Assembly (NCBI RefSeq): GCF_021130785.1
Contig: NC_060212.1
Coordinates: forward strand, 146,097,501 to 146,161,500
DNA length: 64,000 bases
Source: Homalodisca vitripennis
Lineage: Eukaryota > Arthropoda > Insecta > Hemiptera > Cicadellidae
Direction: 5' to 3'
The number at the start of each line of letters is the position of its first letter. Position 1 is the first letter of the stretch. The notes under the pieces are model-generated. The model saw only the letters and a list, made by a program, of their open reading frames with translations, ran no database searches and was not told where the DNA came from. The position numbers were made by a program, and so were the translations under genes. This document shows positions 33,126 through 45,815 of this stretch, piece by piece.

Positions 33126-35740
33126 TGAGGTAGAGTATCTACTTAAATTGACGTCTTTGTCTGAGCATAAAACAAATTTCCTTTTGATTTATTTGACGGT
33201 ATTACCTGAGGCTTTTGTCACGTTCCACGTCTGCCCTTGGTATCCCATGAGGGTGTATAGTGCAGTAACTCGGTGAGAGGATGATCCCAGTCCGCGCTTT
33301 ATGTCAGGAGAGCCTGAATCATTCACACCCTCATGCAAGGGTTGTCTGATATACTGCTGGTATTAACATAATCAGTGGCGACAGCTAGGACTGTCGTTTA
33401 TTCAGGTGTGATTCCACCACGCCACCCTTATGCTATTGCCTCCCTCTTTAAACACTCTTTTTCTGTTTATCCCTAGTTTTTCGATTTTTACGAAAGGATT
33501 TCCCTATAATTTCCCAAAACAAACACACCCACGTAATGCGATAGACACCAATTTGAAGATTTTACATTTTTACATTCATCATTTACGCTACTGGGGTACA
33601 GCACTAGTAGGTCTACGATAACGAACGAATGGTAACGGAGGTAATGTGTCGAGAAATCGATTCTGTAGCCGCACACTTTAATGTTCGTTGAACAAATAAT
33701 TGCCGGCACGACAGTACTCCCACGCACAAACATTGGTACGGCAGACAGTATGGCGTCATTAATTTACGTGACGTCAAAAACAGGCGATCCGTCGCCTCCT
33801 GATTGCCAATTAGTACATCTGATGGAATATCTCGTGGATCGCTATTCCTTCAGTCGATCTGTGAACTTATCATTGAGTTTTACTCGTCACGTTCCAGAAA
33901 CAACCTCTAATTCTGACTTATTGAAGCATTTGCATTTGTAGTTTCTCCCGGGGTGTGCCAGTTTTGTGTGGGAGAGGTAATCAACAATTGGTTGTGAAGT
34001 TATTAGAATTTGGATTTTTAATTACGAACCGGGCTAAACTCGAATTTTCCAACCTAAACAGTAACAAAGTATCCAACCACCAAACTTGGGGTACACGTGA
34101 CCCAGTACAGCCCCTGCAGCTCTGGTAGTTGCGAAAGTGTTTGGTCCAAACTCGGCGGTATAAATTAGTCATGTCCGAAGCCAATAGTCCTTCATGACAG
34201 GAAGCCAATTTTATTGGCTTCGGTATTGTACTTTTCAGACATAGCCAGTCTCAATGAGTGAATAAGTCTGATACTTGGGATACCTTCGCAGAATGCAACT
34301 GTCAACAACAAGAACTCTATTTACTAATATGCAATGACACAATTGTCGCCCCTTTTATAGACGAGGTAGATTTCAAGCGCTGAACTAAGTGTCCTTCTTC
34401 GAAGTCCTGTCATCACTGACATCATCAGATAAAGTCGCCGTCTTGACGTTTGATGTCAACTACATGTCGCGTGGGTGACAGTCTCCAACACATTCGACAA
34501 TGAACATCTAACATATTGCCTTAATCTGTCAGCGCAGTGCCTCGGACATATTGTTGATGTTCACAGTTCTTCGAACGTGAATTGATCATCGATTCCAAGT
34601 AGATGCTATCATCTTGATGAGTGTATATTATCGTGATATATCATATCCCCATCGGTGCCTCAAGCGTATTCTTGTTGTGCAAATATCTATTGGAGGTAAG
34701 AACTGTCGTAGATTCGCAATGAACGGAAATGTATTAGTATAAATTGGCTCATTTTATTGTTTTAATGGCAAATCTTATAATATCTGATTCGATAATATCC
34801 GATCATGATTTGGTTTAATAACAAGTATATTAGATGATACAAGGATGGAAACATATCCATCCATAAATCACTGGGGATTTTTGTTGTGTAGGCATTAAGC
34901 TTTCCGCCAAATGTTTATTTAATTCGGTGTTTACAGCGCTGTTTGCCTTAGGTTATTCGATTTTAATTGCACAAGTAATGAGAAAGATTTATTTACGTTT
35001 GTAAAAGATTCACAATTTAATGCGTCAGTTCTCTGTAATCGATTATCCAACTTAGCATTCGACTAAACCAGATTGGTATCGATAGTCGAAATGAAGCTTC
35101 CATTGCGAAGTAAAAACTGAATTACTTCAATCATTTTAATTCATCGTCATCATTGCACGAATGTAATTGCACCCTCTTAAGGTTAAATGACGTTTCCAGT
35201 CACGTTTACACAAATTTCGCCCAAACGAGACGGAAATAAAGTTTGGTGGCAGAAGAGGAAGCGATTCACGGTTCACAAAACCGAGCTTTTTAATGAAGGA
35301 GACTCGGAACCTGGAGTTCAGTAGCTCTAGATGAAATTGAGAAGGAAGACTTTTCGCTTCCTTCGTTTTTCTCGGTAAAATAAGACGAGATCTTTTGCTG
35401 TATTATTGTTACAGTGTATATTGTTTACAATACCTGCGTCGTTTTAAGTCATGAAACAGTTGTATAATTCGCACTCTTCTGAAATTCTAGTTAGTTAAAT
35501 GTAAATATCCATTGTGTGTTCGGTTGTTAACATTATGTGGCTAGGGGAAAAGGGTGGACTGGAATCAGAAGGAAGAGAGAACATTCGATTGGAACCGAAT
35601 CTAATTATTTTGCCTAGAATATTGCCTTTGCTGTATTAAAAAAATAGAAGATCCTTAATCCGGCTCGCTTTTGCTTCATAATTGCTTTTTAATAACAAAT
35701 CTAGCATAAATTTTGTAATGTAATGTGTGGAGTAGTACTA
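33126..35740. other. No confident gene
   Basis: Mixed-composition DNA. A small hairpin with gaagccaa arms is near 34200-34221. A frame at 33681-33941 gives a protein without recognisable features. Confidence 0.45.
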
Positions 35741-36052
35741 TAAGTACATGTTAGCTTTATTCTTCTCCTAAAGGGTATATAAGTACATGTTAGCTTTATT
35801 CTTCTCCTAAAGGGTATATAAGTACATGTTAGCTTTATTCTTCTCCTAAAGGGTATATAAGTACATGTTAGCTTTATTCTTCTCCTAAAGGGTATATAAG
35901 TACATGTTAGCTTTATTCTTCTCCTAAAGGGTATATAAGTACATGTTAGCTTTATTCTTCTCCTTAAAGGGTATATAAGTACATGTTAGCTTTATTCTTC
36001 TCCTAAAGGGTATATAAGTACATGTTAGCTTTATTCTTCTCCTAAAGGGTAA
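35741..36052. repeat. 39-bp tandem array, eight copies, TATA-like motif per unit
   Basis: The unit runs taagtacatgttagctttat then tcttctcctaaagggtata. It starts at 35741, 35780, 35819, 35858, 35897, 35936, 35976 and 36015. Copies are identical except for one inserted T in the sixth. Each junction creates tatataag, a TATA-box-like sequence repeated every 39 bp. Confidence 0.97.
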
Positions 36053-38769
36053 ACTTTCCGTCTAATATCGGGGCTTTTACTTTTACTGTTTAAAATTTTT
36101 TTATTAAAATTTTTGCAATATATCCATAGCAAAATCGAGAATATCCATATATCGAGAATCTTCCCGTTAGTGAACCTATAAATGAATGGAATGATACTCC
36201 TAGAGGGTCGGAACTTTATTAGGATCAATACTAAAGTAAGAAACGTAAATTAAATGTACTGGCAGTTAAATTAAATACTGTATTCGCTCTAATTTAGTTT
36301 TCATCACTTTGTATCAACGTTTATGTCCGGTGAAAAGATTGTTGTATATAAAGTAGTTTTTAGTTTGAATGTTGATCTCGTTAAAGTAAGATTTTTAATT
36401 GTGTTTACTTATTAAATTTTAATTTTAAAAATGAAGATAAATATTCGTTTTTGCTTATATTTTTTTAAATTCGGTATTTCATTTTTTTACGCAAACCGCC
36501 CTTTTGATGCCCGATAGTACTGCAAGAGTCTGGCAGTCTTCATATGATAATCCATTGTGGTTATCGGAGGGAAGGAGAGTTTTTCATTATCCTTAGCAAT
36601 AGTAAAAACTAACAATGTGTACCTATAAATTGAAATTTCGCTTGTATATTGCGTTCTTACCATTCAATATGTGAGGGAAAGATATACTGGTATGTTTATT
36701 CTACATTTCTAAAACATTCAAAATAAAACTTTTTCAAAGACATTGTGCAATTGAAGAAATTTGATCTTTTTTAAACCTTCAAACTCATGGCTCCGCGTAC
36801 ACTCAATGAGTTAAAAACTTATTTGTAATCAACTTACTTTGCAACAAACAAACACCTGCACGTATAATTTACTTTAATTAATGTTTCTAAAATTGAACAC
36901 TTATTACTGTTTCCTGCCGCCTGAAACACTTGGTTATTAAAGTTGCAACGGTGAATTTTTGCCAAGAAACCCGAGAGACTCGGAAAGAAATTACTGCATC
37001 GGACCTACAAAGACACACTGCGGCAGGACGGGCGCGGCGGAAATCAAAGGCTGTTCCATTTCCGCGCCGTGATTCGCGTGGTTAGCAAAGTGTGCTTTGA
37101 AATATTGCGAGAATTCGCAGATCGTGGTAGAGTGCTGATTGAAATATTAACAGTTATTCGTTCGTTGATTGCAAGTTTCTTCTTGCGTAAGACGCCGTGC
37201 ACTCTGAATAAAAGATTGTAAATGCCAAATTCGTTATGTTTGTTAATGATTATTGTAAGAAACAAGTATCTTCTCTGTTGCCATGGAGGGGTCATCTGTG
37301 AAGGCAGAGGTCGTTTGGAAAGCAGTACAACCCTGTAGAAAGCATTTCGATTCTTGTAGCAAATATCTATATGTCTAAAAAAAATTTGAATAAATATGAG
37401 CACAAAATTGAATACAGATATTTTTTGTATAATCTGCACAGATGCTTAGGCATCTCCAAACGTCACGGGTTTGATTCTTAGGGAGGCCAATAATAATTCG
37501 CACCCCTCCCTTAAGAACGTTTAGTATGACAAATTGTAATGCGACGGGCGTAGAAAGAACCACCTTAAAAAGGTTTGATAGATAAGAAGTTTTATTACAT
37601 TGTATAGCACGAATCTTAGTGTGGGCGCAATTACTATAAGAACCTGACCCTTAGCGAGATCCCTCCGTCTTGATGCCGTTCGTCACGCGACTGTCGCCCT
37701 TATGGCATTGCGTGACCTGTCGTGGCTACTTGTGTTTATAAATACAATCTGACAACACTAAAAATACCCCTTTTCGTGTGTCTCGCGATCCGCAGAATTA
37801 CCGCATTTAAAATCAACCTCAATCTTATGGACGGAGGCAGGACAGCCTAATCATGCGCTATTGTTGTACTACAAGAATTGGTGAAATATTGTGACACCAA
37901 CAGTACACTATTTCCTGGACACCACAGTCAACCCACCCTATTTTGATGGGGATATTTCGCTCAAATTGGGAATATACGCAAAAATGCTTAGTTTTTTGGG
38001 GGACTATGTTCTGGTGAAATGTGCGCGAAGTGCGGTTTTAGCTTGATCGCTCCCACTCAGTTATTTTGTGAGTGTATTGCACTTCCAGGTGGCAATGGTG
38101 AATCCGCTTATCGGCAGCAGTTTAGGCGCCACGTATGTTCATGAACAATGGCGTACTCAGCAGTTGGTCAGCAGTCCATGCAATCAGCATAGACTACAAT
38201 GCACACGTATTGCAGGTTTACCTCGCATTCTAGGGCGTCTTGTTAGAAAAATTATTTGTCATATTGGATAAAGGAGATTTGGTCAAAAGTATTTAGACAT
38301 TCTTAATGACCATACTTTTTAATTTTTTTTAACTTTTGGTGATATGCCGTTAAATTACGAATATGATTGGAATTTATAAATATTTATTTATAGTTTAATC
38401 TTTAGGAAAATCAGTTACATCTTTTGCAAAAACACATCGTTCATACGGCCGAGGTATGCTGAGGTCCGGGGAATTATTTGAGATAGTTCTGAGGTCCGAC
38501 GCTAGGACTGCGTCGCGTAACTTTGATTGTTAACGTTCAAATATTTTACTATGTGTACCTCTCACTCCAAAATAGACTCCTCGAGCGCCCATTCATTCCA
38601 GACCTCGATTTATAGCATTGAATGAGTTATATCTGGTGCAAATAATACAATCGTAGGTTATTTTAATCATAATTACATTAATGTACTTTTTTTTCAAGAT
38701 GCAGAGATGAAAAATTGTTGGTCGTTCTAATGGTTGGGTCTTGTAAGGATGACAGGAATCAGGATATAT
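36053..38769. other. No confident gene
   Basis: No coding exon recognised. A GC-rich imperfect inverted repeat occurs near 37029-37070 (gcgcggcggaaat and atttccgcgccg). Confidence 0.45.
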
Positions 38770-38840
38770 CCCATCGTTATCTATCACAAACTAGAACATT
38801 ACGTTTCGAAAATTGAAATCCATCCTCTTCTTCCGGTGTA
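38770..38840. mobile_element. Short fragment of Penelope-like terminal repeat (family A)
   Basis: ccatcgttat, ctagaacattacgtttcga and atcctcttcttcc follow the same order as the family A arms at 40345-40608. This is a single diverged arm. Confidence 0.4.
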
Positions 38841-39514
38841 AAAACTCCTTTTCATGATACCTGCAGAAGAAGGCGAATTACAGTCCTTGAAATTCTTGTG
38901 TTGTAACACATGAAGTTGGTAAATGTTCGAATTTCTGTTACTTTAAAATTATTTTTATCATCGCCAATGATAAAAAAAAACGTATGCTCTTCTGGAAAGT
39001 AGAATGAAACGTACATTATTAATGTTGAAATAAGAGTAAATCAGCAAAGTGGATAGTGCTGAGCGCGGATGATGGAAACTCGGTTAATCGAATGTAGGCT
39101 GTGGATGTGATGTGCAGGATATTACTGCCAATAACCGATCACTGCAGAGGAACTCTGGCTTTCCTGCAACGTGTTGCCGTCTAATAACCAATCGCTGTCA
39201 GTGGTTTGTCACATCTTGTTAAGGATTATGTACTGTGTGCTTGTGTGTAAGGATATGAATATTTATTGGCAATCGCTCTTTCATTGCAACGGCCTCTAAA
39301 TTATCTAAAAAAACTGCGATATTGTGAATTGTATTGTAACAATTTCTCGATATCGATTCAATTAAAGTTAAAGTTAGGAATTGAAAAGATACTAAAATAT
39401 TCTATAATATGAAATAAATTATTTAACTTATGAAAATATTGTTAGTTGTCTCTATAAACTTAAATATGCCTACAAATATCAAATAAAGTAATTAATTTTT
39501 TAATCCTTTGCGGC

Positions 39515-39695
39515 GGTCTATGCTTGTACGATCTAAAGCATCGTTCTTTGGGACCGAGTTACGATAATGCATTCTTATCAGTATTGTTGACCTTGTATTA
39601 CACCGATTCTTTTTATTTGGTTTGATAAGATTCCGTGCAGCCCAGAGAAGCCTATGGGAACGGGCGGAATAAGCTTAAAAAGTAGAGCGTTCTTT
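39515..39695 (+). mobile_element. Degenerate tRNA-derived SINE copy
   Basis: The body attcttatcagta, ttgaccttgtatta, gtttgataagattccg and ggaacgggcggaataagc matches the SINEs at 48572-48820 and 63118-63345. Upstream, cttgtacgatctaaagcatc and a gttctttgggac stretch match their tRNA-like heads, but the B box is lost. This is the oldest of the three copies. Confidence 0.75.
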
Positions 39696-40344
39696 TTTTT
39701 ATTTTTGTGTTGTTTTGTACGAGTATATGGACATGGAGAGACAACATTGTATTAAAAGTACTTCTTTGATGGAGATCAAGACAGCGAGGAAGTCGTCGGA
39801 CAGTGGCGTATTTTCTAACCTATCTTTAACCGATTAGGAAATAAGAGAGGTGTACAGGTCCATAGGTGCAGTTAAATCAGAAGCAAGTAATAAATTTGTA
39901 CTAAAACGACGTGATAAATATAGCAACTTTTATGTATAATATACATCAGTATGACATGATGGTGAGTTTACTTGCGTTTAATTACTTGATTTTTTCATAC
40001 ATATATTACGTATTCATGCAGATACAAAAACAATTACTCTATAATACACTACAAGTCCACAATGAATCACAATACTAGCCAGAATTTACTTGAGGGAAGG
40101 AAGGGTGATTTTATTAGCCGAGGCGCTACTAGCTTACGTTTAGTATCCACTGAATGAGGTGGAGAATTTGACTTCTGATTGTTGTAAAGCGGTCACCAAT
40201 AATCAGTGAACGTGTAAGAGCATGTTGTCGCCCTTTAGGGTAGTGAACAACATATTTTGAGGCGGTGGGGGGGGGATAAAAATTTAGAAAAATTATATTT
40301 GGACAATACCCCGTATCTCACTTTTTATTGGTGATTGGGAAAAA
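39696..40344. other. AT-rich DNA, G run, no gene
   Basis: A run of about nine G occurs near 40267. No coding or RNA signals were recognised. Confidence 0.5.
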
Positions 40345-40608
40345 AATCTTTTTTCATAAAGGAAACAGGATTTTTCCGGACATTTGCCATCGTTCAGTGA
40401 AACAAGAAATCAGTAACACTACGTTTCGAGATCTGCAATCTGATCTCTTCTTCTCAAGACTCAATGAAGAAGAGATCAGATTGTAGATCTCGAAACGTAG
40501 TGTTACTGATTTCTTGTTTCACTGAACGATGGCAAATGTCCGGAAAAATCCTGTTTCCTTCACAATCCTTCTATCGTCAAAAATAACCTTCAAACAAAGA
40601 ATCTTTTT
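40345..40608. mobile_element. Fold-back element, near-perfect arms of about 95 bp (family A)
   Basis: The arms start with aggaaacaggatttttccgg and pair almost perfectly through acgtttcgagatctgcaatc and tgatctcttcttc, around an 11-base loop near 40457-40467. A possible 9-bp direct repeat, aatcttttt, flanks it (40345-40353 and 40600-40608). On the + strand the right arm reads tgaagaagagatc, a stem and ctcgaaacg, the same order as the hammerhead-like core. This is interpreted as inverted Penelope-type terminal repeats. Confidence 0.6.
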
Positions 40609-41225
40609 CTTTTTTGTATGTTTATAGTAAAATAATCTAAATTTTGATCTCTAGTAACATTATGCGATAAACTAAACGGTCATCACGTAGCAAGTCAAAA
40701 TTTAACAACAGCTAAGCTTATTACAGTGATTCTCACCCAATACTATGACGTAACAGAACATTGCACAGCAAACCATAATGTATTGTAGCTATTAAAAATT
40801 TTACAAAATTGCCACTACATCAAAATCATGCTCTTAATACGTTACTTCAAAATGTTTTAGTAGATTTGCAACCCTCCCCCCCTCCCCGAGTAATCGCGGG
40901 GCGCATTAAGTTCCAACTGCCCGATTGTTAGATCACGTGTTAGAGCAGACCGGTACCCGGGAGCCTGGTGAAGTGCAGTCCTCTCTCCACTCCGGTATGA
41001 CAAAGGCAGATGCAAGATAAGGTAATCTGTCCCGCTATAAACAGAGTACACACACAGACGGTTATCAAGGATGCGGGTCGTATATTACCTTACCTCACCG
41101 TAATAGCGCAGTGTGTACCGTGTAGGCACGCGTTGTACCAGTAACATCTGGTACGGTACCATGCAACCGTCTCGAGTCGTGGCGTACACACATTTGGGAA
41201 AAGGTCCATTTTGTAGATTTCATTT

Positions 41226-41677
41226 GGTACTTTGGTATAATGCGGAGGCCACTCACTATCTTTGGAAGAGTTTTTCTTACCGGGGTCCTAAAAAACTACA
41301 TTATTAGAAAGGAAACACTTTATTTCACTTACCGTCAGAATGTCATGTTTTATGACGATCGGTTCTTGTGTTCTGCCTCCCAAAAGGAAGCGATGTCGGC
41401 GAGAAAGGGGCCACTCTGTCCCTATCTATTACATATTATTTTGCGCTATATTGTAGGTTTATATTACGTTATGATAAATATGATCGTAGTAGTACCAAAG
41501 TTAAAGATGACGCTTTTACGAGCGTTCACGTGATCTGAGTTAGAATTTGGGTACTATCTCGAGGGATGTTTTTCTGTTTTCACCAGAAGTGCGGGGGGCC
41601 ACCGAAGCTCGCACTGATGGCCAGGGGCATTTACGCTTGGTACTATCCGCATTTCCTCCGGACAATACCAAAGTACC
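41226..41677. mobile_element. TIR element, 23-bp ends
   Basis: The ends ggtactttggtataatgcgg plus agg (41226-41248) and the complement of ggtactttggtattgtccgg plus agg (41655-41677) match in 20 of 23 positions. The 452-bp interior encodes nothing recognisable. No clear target duplication was found. A related ggtactttggt lies near 42310. Confidence 0.5.
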
Positions 41678-43746
41678 GTTTATTTAAAGAGGATATATAC
41701 TTGAGGATGAATTCTTAAGTGTCGGTGTGGGGGCTGGTCTCAAAGCAATCCAGTTGCTGTTTGACGCGTAATCCAACAAGAGACTGGAGAATTCTGTGCT
41801 TACTGGAGCGAGCGGAGAGAACCGCAAGTCTGGACGACCCTAGATCTCAGGAACGATTGTGCTGGTATTTAAATCGTGCCTACAGGCTCGTGGACCACCA
41901 ACATAAAGATCTGCCTTCAAGATGTACAGATCTGTACTTTTGTTATAAATATAGTGTAGCGTATGTTGTTCATTACCCGACCTCGATAAAGACAATTCAA
42001 TGTAACATTAGCAGTTTGATTTAAAATTATGTAGTTGACCTTGTTTTCATGTTTAATTCGTAGTTCTTTAAGATGAATTTCCTGAATACAGAAATAGATT
42101 TTTATCACCACGTGAAATAACAGGCAATGAAAGTAGGAAATTCAGGCAGTTAGGCAGTTAGGCCCAAATAAAAAGCTGTTTTGAATATGTAAAATGAGTC
42201 ATGATTATGTACATGAGTTTCTTCAGGTAATGACACGTTTTTGATTCATTAATTACAAGTAAATTATTTTTTAACAGACATTTTTATAATGGATTAACAC
42301 GTCACGATTGGTACTTTGGTGCAAATATTCCTCACTATCAAAGTGGTAATTAATGCTACGTAACAGTAATTGCCGCATAATCTAAAAAAATCATAGTTTG
42401 GTTAAGTAATTTGGTCGTAACGACATGGGTTTGTGATAAATAATTGACTAGCTTTTTTTAATCACGTAAATGCATTGCCTCTTTCATTTGTAACAATATA
42501 AACGGTGCAAATAATTAAGAAGGTTTAGAAACTCGCAATTTAACGAACAGTGACATGGTTATTTCATCAGCGTTGTTAATTGTTATTATAAAAATCTGAT
42601 CCTACTGCATTTAAAAAATCTATTTTATGGGTTTAAACTTAAAATGTAAATATTTTACAACAGATGCTGCATGACTGGAATCAGAATCTACGCTTTTTCT
42701 TGGAAAGATCTTTTAACGTGTTCAATTTAATTATCCGTTATTGTAAAAACTTATGATTCTTGCTTGTTATAATTATTGTGAATTTTATGTTATTTTAAAA
42801 TTATTCCTTGAGATAAATGCATCAATAATTGATGATGAAGTACACTTTATCTTACACTTATGTTTTGAACAACTCTTTTCAAGCCATTAATATCCATCAC
42901 GTTCCAATATTGCTGGCGTTCCAATGTTTCTGGAGAATTCTAGTTGGATTTTGGAATTTGCCAGTTTACAAATTAGAAGCGTTAAAATCATTTAGATCTG
43001 TTAACGATAGATAAAATAAAAAAAAACGACGTTCCGCAGAAAATCACTGCTACATACATGATTTATTTACCTGTTGGCAATGTATTACGACATGTAAAAC
43101 GTTGTTTTAAGACAGAATCCAGCCGGTGTATGTAAATTTTGCCAGCACATTCAAACAAGAGGCGACATTTCCATGTAAATGTAAAGACGCGCTGTGCATG
43201 GCATCTGTGTCCTCTTATAGCTCGATTTGGCGGTGACGAATTCCTGACACTCGCTGTTCATTTTAATTGCGTTTTTGTTGTGGTTTGTATACTATTATGT
43301 TAAGCTGGAGTATCCTCTGGCGTTTCCATTCAGGTTTTAAATTTACACATCTTTTTAATTGATTTAATCAGGAAAGGAAACAAAGAAATAAATCGTGTCT
43401 TTTCATGTCTGCTTATTTTAATATTATTATTTTATCATGTTAAGAGTAATATACCTCTTATCACCTCAGGTTTGATTCGTTAAGCGAAAAGTTATTCGAC
43501 TTATATTTATGTCTCTAACACTAAACTCTTCCGTTACACAATTCATCCATTGGAATTTAAATCATCATAGGAGTTTTCCCTTTTTGATCCTCCGTACCTT
43601 GAAACTCAGTCTGATGAGACAGTTACACTGATTTCTACAAAGTTGAAAGTATACACAAAGGGAAAAAACATTAAAAGTGGTAAGGGAAATCTGTTCAAAT
43701 CGTAGAAGAAAAATATTTCCACCACTTAAAGTGAATTTATTTAGTG
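41678..43746. other. AT-rich DNA, no confident gene
   Basis: A frame of 101 codons at 41719-42024 has no family features or splice context. Nothing else stands out. Confidence 0.45.
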
Positions 43747-44208
43747 CAGGGATGCTACAGGTCAGGGAAATCAGGGAAAAGTCAGGGGGAAAAAACAGGA
43801 CTGGAAATCAGGGAAAAGTCAGGGAATCCGGTCTCAAGTCAGGGAAAAGTCAGGGAATTTCGACGTTGGTCAGGGAAAAATATAAAATCCCTTTACACAA
43901 ATAAACTCTGTAATTTCTATGTGCTACTAATTACTTATGGTGCAGTGTTCTAAAGTATTTTACTTCTGTGTTGTAAAAGATCATTTAAGTCAATCTTTTT
44001 GTACGTATTAAACTGTGTTCACTTTATTTTTTGCTTTTTTATATTTGCCACCCTGTTAGCCTCAACACCGCTTTTTTCCACCCATTAATTGCCAAAAACC
44101 CTGGGGATTGCGTCGAAAAAAGTCAGGGGAAAAATGAAAAATTTGGTCTGGAAATCAGGGAAAAGTCAGGGAATTTCATTATTGGACTCCTGTAGCAACC
44201 CTGTAGTG
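43742..44208. mobile_element. Non-autonomous DNA transposon, cagggNNgctacagg ends
   Basis: The 15-bp ends cagggatgctacagg and cctgtagcaaccctg (14 of 15 complementary) bound 43747-44203. The direct repeat tagtg flanks both sides (43742-43746 and 44204-44208). Clustered subterminal motifs, gtcagggaaaa and tcagggaat, occur about nine times, eight near the left end and two near the right. The caggg ends and subterminal motifs recall hAT elements, but hAT duplications are 8 bp, so the superfamily is left open. No transposase remains. Confidence 0.75.
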
Positions 44209-44477
44209 TTCACTCTTTCGAATCGGAACAAGGGTTAGTTTGATACAGTCCGAGCCTGATACGGTATACTGTTATAGAGCTTCAGATGATGTAGATGAAT
44301 TAAAGATATTAAAGATTATTCGGAGTTTTTGCTAATTGCTAACTACGCCAGTAGACGACGAAAATAACAACGAAGAAAGATTAATCGGAAGAGGTATGAA
44401 AAAAGTTTTGTTTAATCAATCAAATGTCAGATCTATCTACACCGTGGCGACATATTGTTGCGGTTTAACATGTTGCG
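44209..44477. other. Spacer, nothing recognised
   Basis: No feature is seen between the transposon and the hammerhead-like segment. Confidence 0.5.
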
Positions 44478-44525
44478 GTAGCAACTGAAGATGATTGTCC
44501 ATGGCGAGACCGAAATATATTAAAC
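44478..44525 (+). other. Hammerhead-like core (family D), single copy
   Basis: The + strand reads ctgaagatgattgtccatgg then cgagaccgaaa. That is CTGAAGA, a short imperfect stem and GAAA. It resembles the centres of the fold-back elements elsewhere in the window. No inverted partner is seen here. Confidence 0.3.
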
Positions 44526-45719
44526 TTTTCGGATAGTCAAGGTAGTCTGCACACCGGTCGCATATTTTTAAGAAATAAGGTATTTTATATGTTCACATAA
44601 GATAGAAAATAACTTAGAAAATCAATTTTTTTGGCTTTTATGATATGGAATCCAACAAGAATTTACATAAAATACAAGCCTATTCGAAAATTTTTAAATT
44701 TTATTTTATTTGTTATGTTCCATTCGATGTGATAAATTGATTTTGTTGATTTCCTCTTTATTTGATTTTTCGTTATTTTTAGCATATTTGTTATAAATCT
44801 GTTACTATATTAGTAAATGTTTCGGCTGTTCATTGCACTCCAATATTAATTCTATGTTGTAAGATACACATTATATCTTCATACAGTATTACCAACATTG
44901 TAAAACTTAAGGTGTAGTAGTATTTTTAAGGACAAATACATAAACACAACGACGCGAGATAGGCCATACAATAGTAGCATTATGGTCATTTTGATGTAAT
45001 AACGCACGATTGTGAAATTTGTTAGTACAATTCAGTGATACCCTGTACACATCCAGACGCACTTTAAGTTATTTCTTACTTTCTACTGGTGTTATTGAGG
45101 TAATAATTTACGCGTTTAAATAATGCAGTGAAAGCTGTTACTTGCGAGGACAGTTCTTTTATTGTCGATATTTCCTATTTTTATTGCGCGAAATTACCAC
45201 CCATTTACATATTCTACATTTGATTTATTGTATATTTACCTTTTTCCTGAAGAAACTCGAAGTACCTAGAATTATTCGAGTGCTTTTGCCACATGCGCTT
45301 TAGTTATCATCAAAGAACGTCGTTGTAAAAAGAAGTAGTTTTCAGACGGCTACTTGTTTAAACCACCACAGAACTATAGATGGACGAGTAAATCGTGAAC
45401 TGAATGCTGGAAAAGTAAGCGTGTAATGGAAGCTCTGTTCCGCTTCTAAAGCTGAATTCTGAAGTGTGCAGTGATGCAAACATTGCCGTGTTTATCTACA
45501 GTTTTATGTAAATAGCGCTCGCCGTCGAGCTAAGTTGGGGTTTACGAAAGGGCTCATAATGGCAAAGTGGGACAAAGGTATTATTTTATTTTTACGGCGT
45601 CACAATACAATGTTTACCAAATTATCAAACATGATTTTGTTATGATGTTTAATAATGTTGAATGATACTTATCTCCTCCCCCTCACAACCCTCTCGACAG
45701 TTTAGACACACTGAAAAGA
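44526..45719. other. AT-rich DNA, nothing recognised
   Basis: No gene or organised repeat is seen. Confidence 0.55.
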
Positions 45720-45815
45720 TGACATGATTTTTAACATTTTCTATCGTTGCAAAAAAATAGAATACTACGTTTCGAGAATACTGATCTATCTTTTTCTTCA
45801 AGTATCATACAATGT
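45720..45815. mobile_element. Diverged arm of Penelope-like terminal repeat (family A)
   Basis: gacatgatttttaac, tctatcgttgc, tactacgtttcgagaatact and atctttttcttcaag match the family A arm at 40355-40455 in order. Confidence 0.45.

Noticed and set aside
34260..35280. LTR retrotransposon remnant (ataaagtttggtggcagaag near 35240)
   Set aside because: No paired LTRs, primer-binding site match or gag/pol frame could be found.
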